From NCBI RefSeq assembly GCF_007830295.1, contig NZ_VLKC01000002.1:468940-532939 (forward strand): a DNA stretch of 64,000 bases, written 5' to 3'. Positions 16,581-25,937 of this stretch are shown here, piece after piece; within the stretch, counting starts at the first letter, position 1, and every line of letters begins with the position of its first letter. Under the pieces are notes generated by a model. The model was not told the origin of the DNA, did no database searches, and saw only the letters and a list, made by a program, of their open reading frames with translations. Made by a program: the position numbers and the translations under genes. This DNA is from Sporomusa sp. KB1 (lineage in GTDB: Bacteria > Bacillota > Negativicutes > Sporomusales > Sporomusaceae).

Positions 16581-16609
16581 AATGAGTCAGGCCAGCGGCC
16601 TGACTCATT
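16581..16609. other. perfect hairpin between bamA and the next gene
   Basis: 13-bp perfect stem (AATGAGTCAGGCC) with a 3-nt loop, 12 bp after the bamA stop and just before the downstream ribosome site. No T-tract follows, so it looks like an mRNA-stability or attenuation hairpin that lowers downstream expression relative to bamA rather than a full terminator. Confidence 0.7.
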
Positions 16610-16621
16610 AGCTAACATGTT

Positions 16622-18358
16622 TTAGAACTGACCACCAAAACTGAAGTGAGTACGTCCACCCTCATCGCCTTTAGCAAAGTCGATACGAACCGGCCCAATT
16701 GGCGTTGTCATGCGGATACCAACACCAACGCTGCTTTTTAGGTCATCAAGTTTGTAACCGCCACCAGTCCAGGCATTACCAATATCAGTAAATACTACAC
16801 CCTGAATTTTGCTAATAACCGGGAAGCGATATTCGACAGAACCGGCAAGCATCTTGTTGCCTTTGTATTGTTCATCCTCATAGCCACGGAGTGTATCGGC
16901 GCCGCCGACTTCAAACCGGTTTGCATCCGAAATATTACCGTCAGCATAACCGGCCGTGAGACGGGTAGCGATTACGTGGTTAGGCCCGACTTTGAAATAT
17001 TTACGTCCTTCAAGAGTATATTTGTTGAAATTAAAGTCGCCGCCCAAACCGGCAAATTCGGCTGACAGGGAGTACCGTGCTCCCTCAGACGGAGCAAAAA
17101 CGTTATCCCGCGAGTCAAACACTCGCATTAACGTAACGCTGCGGGTCAGGCCATAGTTATCTTTAAGATATTGGTTATGCTCCGCAGTCCCGTCTAAATA
17201 GTTTATAGGTCCACTTTCATATTCTTCATAGGTGTCTTTACGGTTTTTAAAGGTGATATAATTTTGAATATACTCACCTGACGGACGGCCCAGGGTAATG
17301 TCAAAACCTCGACGGTTTTTGTCATAGGTTGTCTTCTCAGTATCAGTACCGTCATAGTAATCCGTATACTCATTGGTCAAGTCGTATACGCTGAAACTCA
17401 GCGAGGTTTGTTTGCTGTCAAGCCAGGGGCGGGTAAAGCTAACTTCATAGTTTTTGTCGCTGGCACCGCCAAACTCCCAGTGAAATTTGACTTTGTCGCC
17501 ACTGCCCCTGAAGTTGTTGTCACCTACTTCAATAATACCAATCATACCATCAGATTTGCTGTAACCGCCGCCGATGGAAAAGGTACCTGTTTTCTGCTCA
17601 ACGACTCCTGCCTCAAGCACAACAGCATTCGGCTCTTTACCAGGATTAAGTTTCATGTTAACATCTTCAAAATAACCAAGGTTGTACACTTTTTGCATGC
17701 TGCGTTTGGCATCCTTTACATTGAAAGGTTCGCCTGGCTTGACTTTCATTTCACGGGTGATAACATTGGTTTTGGTTTTATCATTACCTTTAACAACAAC
17801 ACCTTCCAACACACCCTCACTAATGGTCAGTGTCAGTACACCAGCCGGGCTCATAGCCACATCAGTTACCTTTGCCAGAATATAACCCTGGTCATGGTAG
17901 TACTGTTCGATAGCCCGAACATTGGTGTTTAGGGTTCTGGTGTTCAAAATACTATCTTTGCTGGTAGTCACTAATTCTTTAATTTTGTCTACAGATACTT
18001 TGGTATTGCCTTTAACAACAATGTCGGCTAACTTTGGGTTTTCCATAACGGTATATACCACGTTGATGCCTTCAGGCACTTCATTGAAGTTGGCTACAAC
18101 ATCAAAAAAGTAGCCTAAATCGTAGATAGCCTGCATGTCCTGTTTAACTTTCTCGGCGGTTAAGGTATCCCCAGGCTGGATTTTTACCACACCCCTAACA
18201 GTGCTTTCGGCAACTTTATCAGTGCCGGTAACTGTTATGGAGGTAGCCGTTTTGCCTTCAATATTTGCTGCTGCATAAGCAGGCAGAACTAACGATGCGG
18301 TCATGCTTAAAACAAGCGCAGCAATAACAAAAATTCTGCAGCGTAGAACGTTCTTCAT
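16622..18358 (-). CDS. bamA: outer-membrane protein assembly factor BamA, three-POTRA form
   Basis: 578 residues. Signal peptide to about 30 (PAYAA), three POTRA domains (about 36-112, 113-188, 189-263) and a 16-strand Omp85 barrel (about 264-578). The conserved barrel loop motif appears as LRGYEDEQ, and the protein ends in Phe (FGGQF), the usual barrel signal. Proteobacterial BamA has five POTRAs, so this shorter form implies a simpler assembly machine; no bamB-E genes are seen nearby. AAGGAGG precedes the ATG. It is followed by ompH-like genes and lpxD, as in proteobacteria. Confidence 0.95.
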   Translation of the reverse strand: MKNVLRCRIFVIAALVLSMTASLVLPAYAAANIEGKTATSITVTGTDKVAESTVRGVVKIQPGDTLTAEKVKQDMQAIYDLGYFFDVVANFNEVPEGINVVYTVMENPKLADIVVKGNTKVSVDKIKELVTTSKDSILNTRTLNTNVRAIEQYYHDQGYILAKVTDVAMSPAGVLTLTISEGVLEGVVVKGNDKTKTNVITREMKVKPGEPFNVKDAKRSMQKVYNLGYFEDVNMKLNPGKEPNAVVLEAGVVEQKTGTFSIGGGYSKSDGMIGIIEVGDNNFRGSGDKVKFHWEFGGASDKNYEVSFTRPWLDSKQTSLSFSVYDLTNEYTDYYDGTDTEKTTYDKNRRGFDITLGRPSGEYIQNYITFKNRKDTYEEYESGPINYLDGTAEHNQYLKDNYGLTRSVTLMRVFDSRDNVFAPSEGARYSLSAEFAGLGGDFNFNKYTLEGRKYFKVGPNHVIATRLTAGYADGNISDANRFEVGGADTLRGYEDEQYKGNKMLAGSVEYRFPVISKIQGVVFTDIGNAWTGGGYKLDDLKSSVGVGIRMTTPIGPVRIDFAKGDEGGRTHFSFGGQF

Positions 18359-18380
18359 CTATTACCTCCTTATTTATTTG

Positions 18381-18947
18381 TTATTGACCTCGCAACGATT
18401 GTCCAGCTGTGCGGATTAGCTTGTTAATCTCATCCGTTGTCAGGGGAACTTCTTTGCTTTGGTCGGCATTAGAAGCGGATTTTTTTGGTTCTGATGGTTC
18501 CGAACCTTCATAAGCAGACTGTACAGTCTGCTTATGAGTTGCAGGCTGAACAGCTGCAACTGTTGTAGCTGCTGGCAGTGAGACAGACATTGCAGCCGGC
18601 GGAGCCTGGATGGAGTTTATTTCCACCGCCGGAACCAACTGTTGAGTCTCAGCTATTGGCTGTACTTCCTGTTGCTGGCGCCCTCCCCACCAATAACTGA
18701 CGCCTACTCCGCCAACAGCTACCACCACAGCCAACCCCAAAGCCAGACTATGCCGCAGCACCGGATATTTGTACCGCCACTGCTGGGAACGGTTAACTTC
18801 CCTGGCATGGGTGAGTTCAGCCTGAGCTAAAAACAAGTTAAGCTCGCCGCGAATGTCTTTGTCTTTGTCAAAAGCCTGTTCAGCCTCTGAAAGCCATTGC
18901 TGTGCTGAGTTTAGATGCCTGTTAACATTTTGTTTACAATCCGCCAC
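18381..18947 (-). CDS. single-pass membrane protein of unknown function between sigma factor and bamA
   Basis: 188 residues, GTG start after GGGGTGG. A helical, charged N-terminal segment (about 1-60, cytoplasmic by charge rules) containing AEQAFDKDKDIRGELNLFLAQAE is followed by one TM helix (about 69-89) and an Ala/Pro/Val-rich extracytoplasmic tail ending in a short helix. I do not recognise the family. Its size, topology and position after a sigma factor gene are those of many membrane regulators, but there is no zinc or anti-sigma motif that I can see. It lies 22 bp before bamA, so it is probably co-transcribed. Confidence 0.6.
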   Translation of the reverse strand: MADCKQNVNRHLNSAQQWLSEAEQAFDKDKDIRGELNLFLAQAELTHAREVNRSQQWRYKYPVLRHSLALGLAVVVAVGGVGVSYWWGGRQQQEVQPIAETQQLVPAVEINSIQAPPAAMSVSLPAATTVAAVQPATHKQTVQSAYEGSEPSEPKKSASNADQSKEVPLTTDEINKLIRTAGQSLRGQ

Positions 18948-19337
18948 ATTCACCACCCCTATTATAAACACTATTTATACTCCTGTGAAGAGGCCAGATT
19001 CTGGTCATTAGTAAACAGCCAAAAACGGATAAATGTCTAAATTAGCTTGTTGATAGTCGGTATTTCGAGTAGTTTCGACGTATTTGCTGAGTTTTTTGAG
19101 ATTGTCGTTTTCTTTTCCCCCGGCGTGTTTGATAAAACACGTTACCTTACTTTCCGGAAACTGGCGAGAAATGTCAGCTGCGAGGCGCACCGGAGAAACG
19201 TGCAGCGCCGCGTACAAGGCGTACGCAAACAAGCGTTTCGAGGAGCAACACCGTCGCCTACGAAAATACTTTACGGCAGTTTGTGGCAGTAGTCTTGTTA
19301 TAACAGCCCGTGCAGATGGGCGTTTATCGCCAGTTTC
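18948..19337 (-). other. 390-bp gap with structured, repeat-like sequence
   Basis: No convincing gene. The right two thirds are richer in G and C than neighbours and hold hairpins (CGTGTTT/AAACACG at about 19122-19140; GCGTAC/GTACGC near 19205-19225). A TTG-initiated open frame at 19008-19232 (74 codons) and its in-frame extension upstream have odd composition (runs of Arg, Cys, Ser), no ribosome site and look like sequence of a dispersed repeat inserted between the sigma gene and the membrane protein gene. Confidence 0.45.
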
Positions 19338-19976
19338 CTACCAGTTGCCCATTAGCTTGGACAACATCCCTCGCAAGCGCCTAATTCCTTGTTTTTGCAG
19401 ACGATAGATATGTGATAGGCTTACCTCCATTGTAGCCGCTAACTCTTTGGGCTGACAGTCATCAAGAAACACGCCCTGTAAGACCTGCTGCTCTTTGGCT
19501 GGCAGACGATCCATGGCCGTTTTGAGTTGCTCGACAAGGTAGTTCTGCTCTACTTGTGCAGCTACCTCAGCCTGAGCATCAACTAACAAGTCAGCAATTG
19601 TTGTCTGGCTAACCCCCTCGGTTAGCGGGCTATCGATATGCAACAAGCTGCCGTCTTCACATTTCAGGTGATTAATAATCCGGCCCTTGATGCGATGCAC
19701 AGCAAACAGGCTAAAAGCGACCCCCCTGGTATGGTCATATTTTTCAACAGCTTCAATGAGTCCTACTGTCCCTTCCTGAATACTATCCAGCATCGCCGGT
19801 TCAGGCAGACGCCAGCGCATGGCTGTTTTAAAAACCAGGGGCTGATAGCATTCGATAAGGCGGCGGCGACTTTCCAGGCTGCCGTCCACCTTATAGCTCT
19901 GCCACAAGCTCTGTTCTTCTTCCGGCAGCAAGGTTTGAATATTTTTCAGTTCTGCCAAATACTGACTGAGAATCAT
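19338..19976 (-). CDS. sigma-70 family RNA polymerase sigma factor in the outer-membrane cluster
   Basis: 212 residues. Region 2 covers about 40-106 with the core-binding QEGTVGLIEAVEKYD and a -10-recognition stretch ending IKGRIINHLK; region 4 covers about 155-204 with RLPAKEQQVL and the helix-turn-helix ELAATMEVSLSHIYRLQ. Region 1.1 is absent and the middle is short, as in alternative group 3 factors. ATG 19976 follows AAAGGGTGG, 14 bp after the tamB stop. Target promoters are unknown; the place between tamB and bamA suggests envelope control, an inference only. Confidence 0.85.
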   Translation of the reverse strand: MILSQYLAELKNIQTLLPEEEQSLWQSYKVDGSLESRRRLIECYQPLVFKTAMRWRLPEPAMLDSIQEGTVGLIEAVEKYDHTRGVAFSLFAVHRIKGRIINHLKCEDGSLLHIDSPLTEGVSQTTIADLLVDAQAEVAAQVEQNYLVEQLKTAMDRLPAKEQQVLQGVFLDDCQPKELAATMEVSLSHIYRLQKQGIRRLRGMLSKLMGNW

Positions 19977-19990
19977 GGTATCCACCCTTT

Positions 19991-22900
19991 TTAGAAATTA
20001 GCTCTTGTCTCAATTATGAATAGCCCATTATTCGTTCCCCCAAAGGTTCCTCCGACGGAAAAACGCTTGTTCAAGTCATAACGCAGACTTACACTATTTT
20101 TTTTCTGATCAAGATCCATGGTATAACTTAGTAGTAGCTTATCTGTTAGATACTTGCCTATTTCCAGGTTGTATCCCTGGAAACTGCTATCGTTATTATC
20201 TTGACTGTCCCGAGTGCTATAGGTATCAAATACTGAAGATTTTGCCAGACGAAACTCATCAACCCCCAAAGCATTTTGCATGGAATTCTCTATCTCGGCA
20301 ATAAAACGCATCTGCAAGCCAGCATTTAGCAGGCTGACTAACTGATCATGGCCTAACACACTATCATGTCTGGCCTGACTATTCGATTTAGAAAAATCGC
20401 CGCCGCTGAGCGTCAATATTGACATAATTTCCTGCTGGCTCATATCCGGGTCAGAGGTTAAGGTAAGGTCCATCGCCGTAGCAGGGCCATTGATCACCAG
20501 ATCGATACGTGTTCGTTGCAGTTTGGCGTTAGCCTTTAACTTAATTATCGGTATAATCGAATTGTATTGGGTAAATTCGGCACTGCCACTTTCAATGTTA
20601 AAACGGTTTGTCAGGTATTTTACCGTACCGCGCCTTGCTTCTATGCGGCCAGCGGCTCGCGGCTTTTGTAATGTACCGGAAAACTTCACTTTACCCGCGG
20701 CCCGGAAATCATAGAGATAGGGATTATACATCCGGACTTTATCGCCAATGACTAGCTCGACATCCAGCCCGGTATCCCAATCAAGCTCACCGCCTTCAGG
20801 CACCGCCGGTATATTAACGGTGGCATCTTCAATGGTCAGTTTCCCTGATAGTTGCGGTTTTCCTTTTTCACTAGTTAATGATACCACACCATCTAGCGGT
20901 CCGGCAAAGTATTTGTGTTTAATTCCCAAATGATCCAATCGCAGCATGAGGTTGTAATTATCAAGCGCTAAGCCATTTAGACGGGCAGAACCGTTTAAGG
21001 CATAGGAACCGCCCCCCATTTGTCCATCAAAGTCATTTATAGTAATTGTATCATCTTGAAACTGAATATCAACCCCTACATTTTGGATGGGTTCATTAAG
21101 GTCGGCCAATTTAATAGTGCCCTTAACTACTGTTAGCTTACCATTCAAAGTAGGCTGAGCCAATGTGCCGCCAACACTGATTTCACCGGTAGTTGGACCA
21201 GTAGCCCAGGCCACTTCTTTGGTCAGCATCGGCAGTATCCTTAGATCCGCGTTATCAAGGCGCAGCTTCAGATCCATTCTATCGGTTATATCAGCTTTGC
21301 TGCGGCCTTGGCTATTGAGGGCTTTTAACGGTATTACGCCATAGGCGCTTGCTTTATAAGGTCCGCGCGCCAAAAACAGCTGATTAACATGAATGCTGCC
21401 TTGCTTATAGATGAACAACCCGTAAAGATTATCAAATTCAGCGTTAGCAACACTCCCGTCTTTGATCTCTAACGATACGGCTACATTGGGATCGGCTGTT
21501 AGGCCGGTAGCCTGGGCATTAAAGCTAAATTTCCCTTTGGTCTCAACAGTTGTATCAAACAAGGCCGGTAAAATTCCGGTCTCAATATCGCGACCACCAA
21601 ATTCCATATCAATAGCCCCGTTCAGATCGGCCTGCCCTCTGGCAACCAGTATCCCATCAGCCCCTTGTTTACCCATAAATTTATTGATAGTAATAATCTG
21701 GTTGGTAAGCTCAGCATCAATGTCAATACTGTCAAGTGAATAGTTTTTGATCTGGCCGCTGGAGATGGCGCCGCGTAATAGCACGTCGGGATTGGTTATG
21801 CTGCCATTTAAGGCGATTTCCCCGTTAAGCCGGCCGCGAATACCTCGCTCCGGTATATTGGCTATCGCCAAAATACCGGCCAATTCACCATTTTCCACCT
21901 TGAGCAAGCCGTCAATTTCTTTTGTATTTAGATCAGCAGCCCCCGCAAAAACATAGTTGCCAGTACCTTGAGCAAAATGAAGTTCCTGGATAGTAGCGTG
22001 TCCGTCTTGATACGTTAAGCGCGAAAAAATGTTCTTAACCTCCTGGCCGTTCAGCAGGACTAGCGGCGCTTCCAGTTGTCCTTCCAGTTTGGGGCTAGCC
22101 ATAGTACCTGTTACTTGACCACTAATATTCACCTTGCCTAAAACTGGGTAAGGGTAATTTACCCGCAGTCTGCCAAGTTTTACATCTTGGGCGTTTACGG
22201 CAAAGTTTAAACTATTATCAGCTGCCACCGTACCTGATAGTTTTATGCTGGTACCCAGTGATACTATATCCAGATTATTGACAATAATAGCGCCATCTCT
22301 GCGTTCATAAGATCCCTCGGCTTTGGCAATAAGCTGACCGTACAGACTGCCTTGCGTCAATATAATTTTCCCTTGAAAGTTTGGATTGCTCAGCGGCCCT
22401 GTCAGGCTTAGCTCATGGTCCACATTGCCTGTTAATTTAAGTTCAGGCATAATCATTCTGGCAAATGTCTCAGCCCGGGCGGCGTGAGATATCACCCTCA
22501 GATTAAGCTCCGGCTCGAAGCCTGTCAACAAGATTTTGCCAGTAACTTCATGTCTGGCGGTGCCGTCGGTAAGGAGCACCTGATGCAAAGCTACCTGTTG
22601 GCAATCGGCTGTAAGCTTACCTGTAGCTGTTCCCAATAATTGTTCATTGGCCTTTAGGTTAGCAATATCGAAAGTAAGGGCGATGACTGGGGCAGCTGTT
22701 GTACCGGTAATTTCACCGTCAAATGCCGCTATTCCGGCAAAATTACTATTTTTCACAATAGCATCGTCAATATCCTGTAATGCTATCCCCTGGCCGCTGA
22801 CCTTCATTGTCAGCTGTTCTCCCTGCAGCATGCCATTGGCGGCAACATAGCCTGTTGGCAGCGCTGCATTAAAGTATTCTACTGTTGTCTTATTGCCACT

Positions 22901-24322
22901 GCGTTCTATGAGAGTTGACATCGTATTGTACGGTATCCCATTGATGTTCCCTGCTGCCAGGGTCACAGCAGCCATACCGGCCATTGATTGCCAGTCATTG
23001 CCTTGCCCGCTGACAGAAAGATGGACTTTTCCCCGCCCACTTAGTTCCAGCGGCAGCTCTTGAACAGCAGCTGCATCCAAATTTTCACCAGCAAGCTGCA
23101 ATTGATAGCGGCTGCTGACAACATCGAATTCTCCCTGCCCCTGTACCTGCCCCCCCAGCATACTAGCAGAAAAATTATCAATAGTAAGGATATTGCCGGC
23201 AAATCTGAGGTTTGCCTTGGCTGCTTGCAAGGAATAGTTGGCAACTGTCCCCTGGGCTGCGGTAACTTTAGCAGCCACAACCGGATCGCGCAGTGTCCCT
23301 GCAACCGTAGCGTCAAACTTAACAATCCCGGTAACTGGCAAATTTCCGTTAATGGCCCCTGGATCAAAACCGGGAGATCCTACCCTTAAATCGAACACCG
23401 GCTGATCACCAGCTATGCCGATTTTTCCAAACATAGTCACTGGCTGACTGGCAACAAGCGCATGACTGCCCAGTATGTAAACACTTTCATTAGAAAACAT
23501 AACATCACCCTGCGCCTGCTCAACAGGTATACCTGCCACCTGGGCTGCAAGGTTATCCAGGCCGAATTTCCCTGCATAACGCAAGCCTGCAGGACTGTTG
23601 GTAACTGTAACCTCTACCTGTTTGAGCAAACCGGCGGTGAATTTGAGTTCTGTACCGGCAGGCACCAATGCCTGATAATTGGCTGGATTCAGCTGTTCTG
23701 CTTTGACTGTCAGCCATAGGCTGTTTTTGGTATTGTTAAGCGAGCCTTGTATTTTCAGTGGCGAGGCGTTATGACTGGCGGTCAAAATTGCATCAACGGT
23801 TTGACTCCCGTCGATAGTAAACTGACCATCAATCTTATCAAAATCCCATTGGCCTTTACGTGAATGGACTTGAATACTTGCCTGCTCTAAGACTACATTA
23901 CCACTAAATTCCGGGCTGCCAGGCTTAGCGTCCTGCTTTAAACACGCCGCATTCCAGGTACCATCAGCTTCTTCTACCAATACAATTGTCGCTTGCGTAA
24001 GTGTGATTTTTTTGAGAGCATCTATGGCCGTCTGACCACGCAGCAAAGCAAGCAGGCTATAGGAAACAGTGACCTGCTTAATAGCCGCCATTTCCCGGCC
24101 TTGCTTATCAAATATCGTTACATCATCTACGGTAGCTGAAGTTAGTCCTGCCGTATGCAGTTGGCCGATTGTTACCTTGGTTCCCAACGAATCGGTCAAT
24201 TGGGCAGCTAAGGTTCCTTCCAGTTCGGCAAAAACAGTCTGACTGTGGGTTGACCACCAGCCAAAAACAGCCAGCCCAACCATAAGTACTATTATAAATA
24301 AAGCAATTGCTTTGATTCGCAT
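19991..24322 (-). CDS. tamB: translocation and assembly module TamB / AsmA-like lipid-bridge protein
   Basis: 1443 residues: N-terminal TM helix (about 6-24) and a very long run of beta-strands with repeating L-x-G-x-V patterns, the lipid-groove fold of the TamB/VPS13-like bridge proteins, ending in the DUF490 domain (last about 350 residues) and a C-terminal Phe (TRANF). TamB spans the periplasm and carries phospholipid to the outer membrane. No tamA is seen, so BamA encoded downstream may be its outer-membrane contact. GAGGAGG precedes the ATG; a terminator separates it from tolC. Confidence 0.93.
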   Translation of the reverse strand: MRIKAIALFIIVLMVGLAVFGWWSTHSQTVFAELEGTLAAQLTDSLGTKVTIGQLHTAGLTSATVDDVTIFDKQGREMAAIKQVTVSYSLLALLRGQTAIDALKKITLTQATIVLVEEADGTWNAACLKQDAKPGSPEFSGNVVLEQASIQVHSRKGQWDFDKIDGQFTIDGSQTVDAILTASHNASPLKIQGSLNNTKNSLWLTVKAEQLNPANYQALVPAGTELKFTAGLLKQVEVTVTNSPAGLRYAGKFGLDNLAAQVAGIPVEQAQGDVMFSNESVYILGSHALVASQPVTMFGKIGIAGDQPVFDLRVGSPGFDPGAINGNLPVTGIVKFDATVAGTLRDPVVAAKVTAAQGTVANYSLQAAKANLRFAGNILTIDNFSASMLGGQVQGQGEFDVVSSRYQLQLAGENLDAAAVQELPLELSGRGKVHLSVSGQGNDWQSMAGMAAVTLAAGNINGIPYNTMSTLIERSGNKTTVEYFNAALPTGYVAANGMLQGEQLTMKVSGQGIALQDIDDAIVKNSNFAGIAAFDGEITGTTAAPVIALTFDIANLKANEQLLGTATGKLTADCQQVALHQVLLTDGTARHEVTGKILLTGFEPELNLRVISHAARAETFARMIMPELKLTGNVDHELSLTGPLSNPNFQGKIILTQGSLYGQLIAKAEGSYERRDGAIIVNNLDIVSLGTSIKLSGTVAADNSLNFAVNAQDVKLGRLRVNYPYPVLGKVNISGQVTGTMASPKLEGQLEAPLVLLNGQEVKNIFSRLTYQDGHATIQELHFAQGTGNYVFAGAADLNTKEIDGLLKVENGELAGILAIANIPERGIRGRLNGEIALNGSITNPDVLLRGAISSGQIKNYSLDSIDIDAELTNQIITINKFMGKQGADGILVARGQADLNGAIDMEFGGRDIETGILPALFDTTVETKGKFSFNAQATGLTADPNVAVSLEIKDGSVANAEFDNLYGLFIYKQGSIHVNQLFLARGPYKASAYGVIPLKALNSQGRSKADITDRMDLKLRLDNADLRILPMLTKEVAWATGPTTGEISVGGTLAQPTLNGKLTVVKGTIKLADLNEPIQNVGVDIQFQDDTITINDFDGQMGGGSYALNGSARLNGLALDNYNLMLRLDHLGIKHKYFAGPLDGVVSLTSEKGKPQLSGKLTIEDATVNIPAVPEGGELDWDTGLDVELVIGDKVRMYNPYLYDFRAAGKVKFSGTLQKPRAAGRIEARRGTVKYLTNRFNIESGSAEFTQYNSIIPIIKLKANAKLQRTRIDLVINGPATAMDLTLTSDPDMSQQEIMSILTLSGGDFSKSNSQARHDSVLGHDQLVSLLNAGLQMRFIAEIENSMQNALGVDEFRLAKSSVFDTYSTRDSQDNNDSSFQGYNLEIGKYLTDKLLLSYTMDLDQKKNSVSLRYDLNKRFSVGGTFGGTNNGLFIIETRANF

Positions 24323-24415
24323 TGTGTGCCTCCTCGGCTTGTTCAGTACTGTTTATTTCGACGAAGCTGCTGCATCTTCCTTTAAAACCAGCTGGGAATT
24401 TTGCATTGGATAATG

Positions 24416-24466
24416 TAAAAAAAAGGTTGTTTTGACATAATTGTCAAAACAACCTTTTTTTACATT
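24416..24466 (-). terminator. rho-independent terminator after tolC
   Basis: Perfect stem of about 19 bp (AAGGTTGTTTTGACA arm, 4-nt loop) ending in a run of T on the minus strand. It closes the mlaEFD-tolC transcript ahead of tamB. The stem is flanked by A and T runs and is nearly symmetric, but no plus-strand gene ends here. Confidence 0.92.
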
Positions 24467-24478
24467 CCTAAATAAAAC

Positions 24479-25828
24479 CTATTTTACTGCCATACCCATA
24501 GCCTTATTAAGCTTCGCACGACTGGTATTGTAGTCGTACAGGGCTTGTACATAATCGGTTTTGGCTGAGGTTAAGGCAACCTGGGAATCAATAACGTCAA
24601 GGTTAGTACCAACCCCGGCACTATAACGCACTTGGGCAATTTTATAGTCTTCTTCGCCTTTGACTACCGCTACTTTACTGGTCTCAATCCGCTTTTCAGC
24701 TTCCAGCATATTGAGATATGCCTGGCGGACTTCAAGCTGCACACTGTCTTTGGTTTGACGCAGCTGTTCTGTCGCTTTCGTAAATTCAGCCTTGGAACCT
24801 TTAACTTGCGCTTTGACTAAGCCGCCGTCAAACAGATTGTAGCTGGCGTTTATGCCGATCGACCAGGTGTTGTTTTCTGTCCCTGGAAAATCACTGTCAT
24901 GCCACTTTTCGGATGCTGTGGCAGCTACTGTTAGCTTGTTGCCGCTTTCGGCTACTTTAATACTAGTTTTGGCAATATCGACATTGACCTGTGCCTGGGC
25001 TAAATCAGGCCGGCTGGTTAAAGCAACCTTAATGCAGTCTTCCAGCGATTTATCAAATTTTTGGTATTTCAGTTCATCTTTAACGATAAGTTCCGTATCA
25101 AGCGGCAAACTAATAATATTATTTAAGCTGGATACCGCAAGTTCGTAAGAATTTTTGGCTATAATCAGATTTTGCTCGGCATCGGCTTTTTCCACTTCTG
25201 AGCGCAATACATCAGTTTTCGCCACTGTGCCGGCATTATACTGGGCCTCTACATTCTTCAGATGCTCGGTGAGACGGTCTAAGGATTCTTCGCGAAGGGT
25301 AACCAAATTACGTGTCTGTAAAATACTGTAATACCCGTTTGTGGCATCCAGTTTAATCTGCTGCTGGGCGTTGGTTATACCTAAATCGGCGACCTTCACT
25401 GCCAACTTAGCCTTATCAATAGTACCTTCGAGCTTACCACCGGTGTATAAGGGCAGTGTCATGTCAATACTGTTGGTATAGAGAGTGGTTAAATAGTCCG
25501 GAACAGGATATTTGAAAATGTAATTTGAAGTTTCATTGTAAACATAAGTACTTGATGCCGCCGTCTTGTAACGACTAGCATTATGAGCTAAGCTTACCGA
25601 TGGTGCTTTCCCCGCTTTGGCAACACTTACATCCCAGTTGGCTTTTTCCAGCTCTGATTCAGAAATTTTTACAGAAGGATTACTCTTGAGTGCCATTGCG
25701 ACAGCTTCATCAAGCGTCAATTCTACTGGTGCAGCAAAGCCTGGAAGCGATGCCGCCATTAGCATCGTCCCTGTAAGTAAGGCTGATGCCTGTTTAACCC
25801 TACGACTGGATAAGATAAATTTTACCAT
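24479..25828 (-). CDS. tolC: TolC-like outer-membrane efflux protein
   Basis: 449 residues. Signal peptide to about 32 (GFAAP), then the internal duplication of the outer-membrane efflux family: first half from LTLDEAVAMALKSNPSV, second from CIKVALTSRPDLAQAQVNV. Long coiled helices and a short strand pair per half give a trimeric tunnel. Substrate pumps are not in the window. It sits right after mlaD, so it may serve the envelope rather than drug export alone. AAGGAGG lies 11 bp before the ATG. Confidence 0.93.
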   Translation of the reverse strand: MVKFILSSRRVKQASALLTGTMLMAASLPGFAAPVELTLDEAVAMALKSNPSVKISESELEKANWDVSVAKAGKAPSVSLAHNASRYKTAASSTYVYNETSNYIFKYPVPDYLTTLYTNSIDMTLPLYTGGKLEGTIDKAKLAVKVADLGITNAQQQIKLDATNGYYSILQTRNLVTLREESLDRLTEHLKNVEAQYNAGTVAKTDVLRSEVEKADAEQNLIIAKNSYELAVSSLNNIISLPLDTELIVKDELKYQKFDKSLEDCIKVALTSRPDLAQAQVNVDIAKTSIKVAESGNKLTVAATASEKWHDSDFPGTENNTWSIGINASYNLFDGGLVKAQVKGSKAEFTKATEQLRQTKDSVQLEVRQAYLNMLEAEKRIETSKVAVVKGEEDYKIAQVRYSAGVGTNLDVIDSQVALTSAKTDYVQALYDYNTSRAKLNKAMGMAVK

Positions 25829-25866
25829 AATCTTTATATGACCTCCTTGATGTGATCACGTGTTTC

Positions 25867-25893
25867 AAGTGCTGACTGTTTAGTCAAGCACTT
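25867..25893. other. hairpin between mlaD and tolC
   Basis: Inverted repeat AAGTGCTGACT/AGTCAAGCACTT with a 4-nt loop and one bulged base in the 109-bp gap. No T-tract follows on the coding strand, so it is a weak terminator or a processing hairpin at best. Confidence 0.4.
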
Positions 25894-25937
25894 ATAATTA
25901 TATGTCCACCCCCTGATGGTGTCAATGCGAACTAGCG

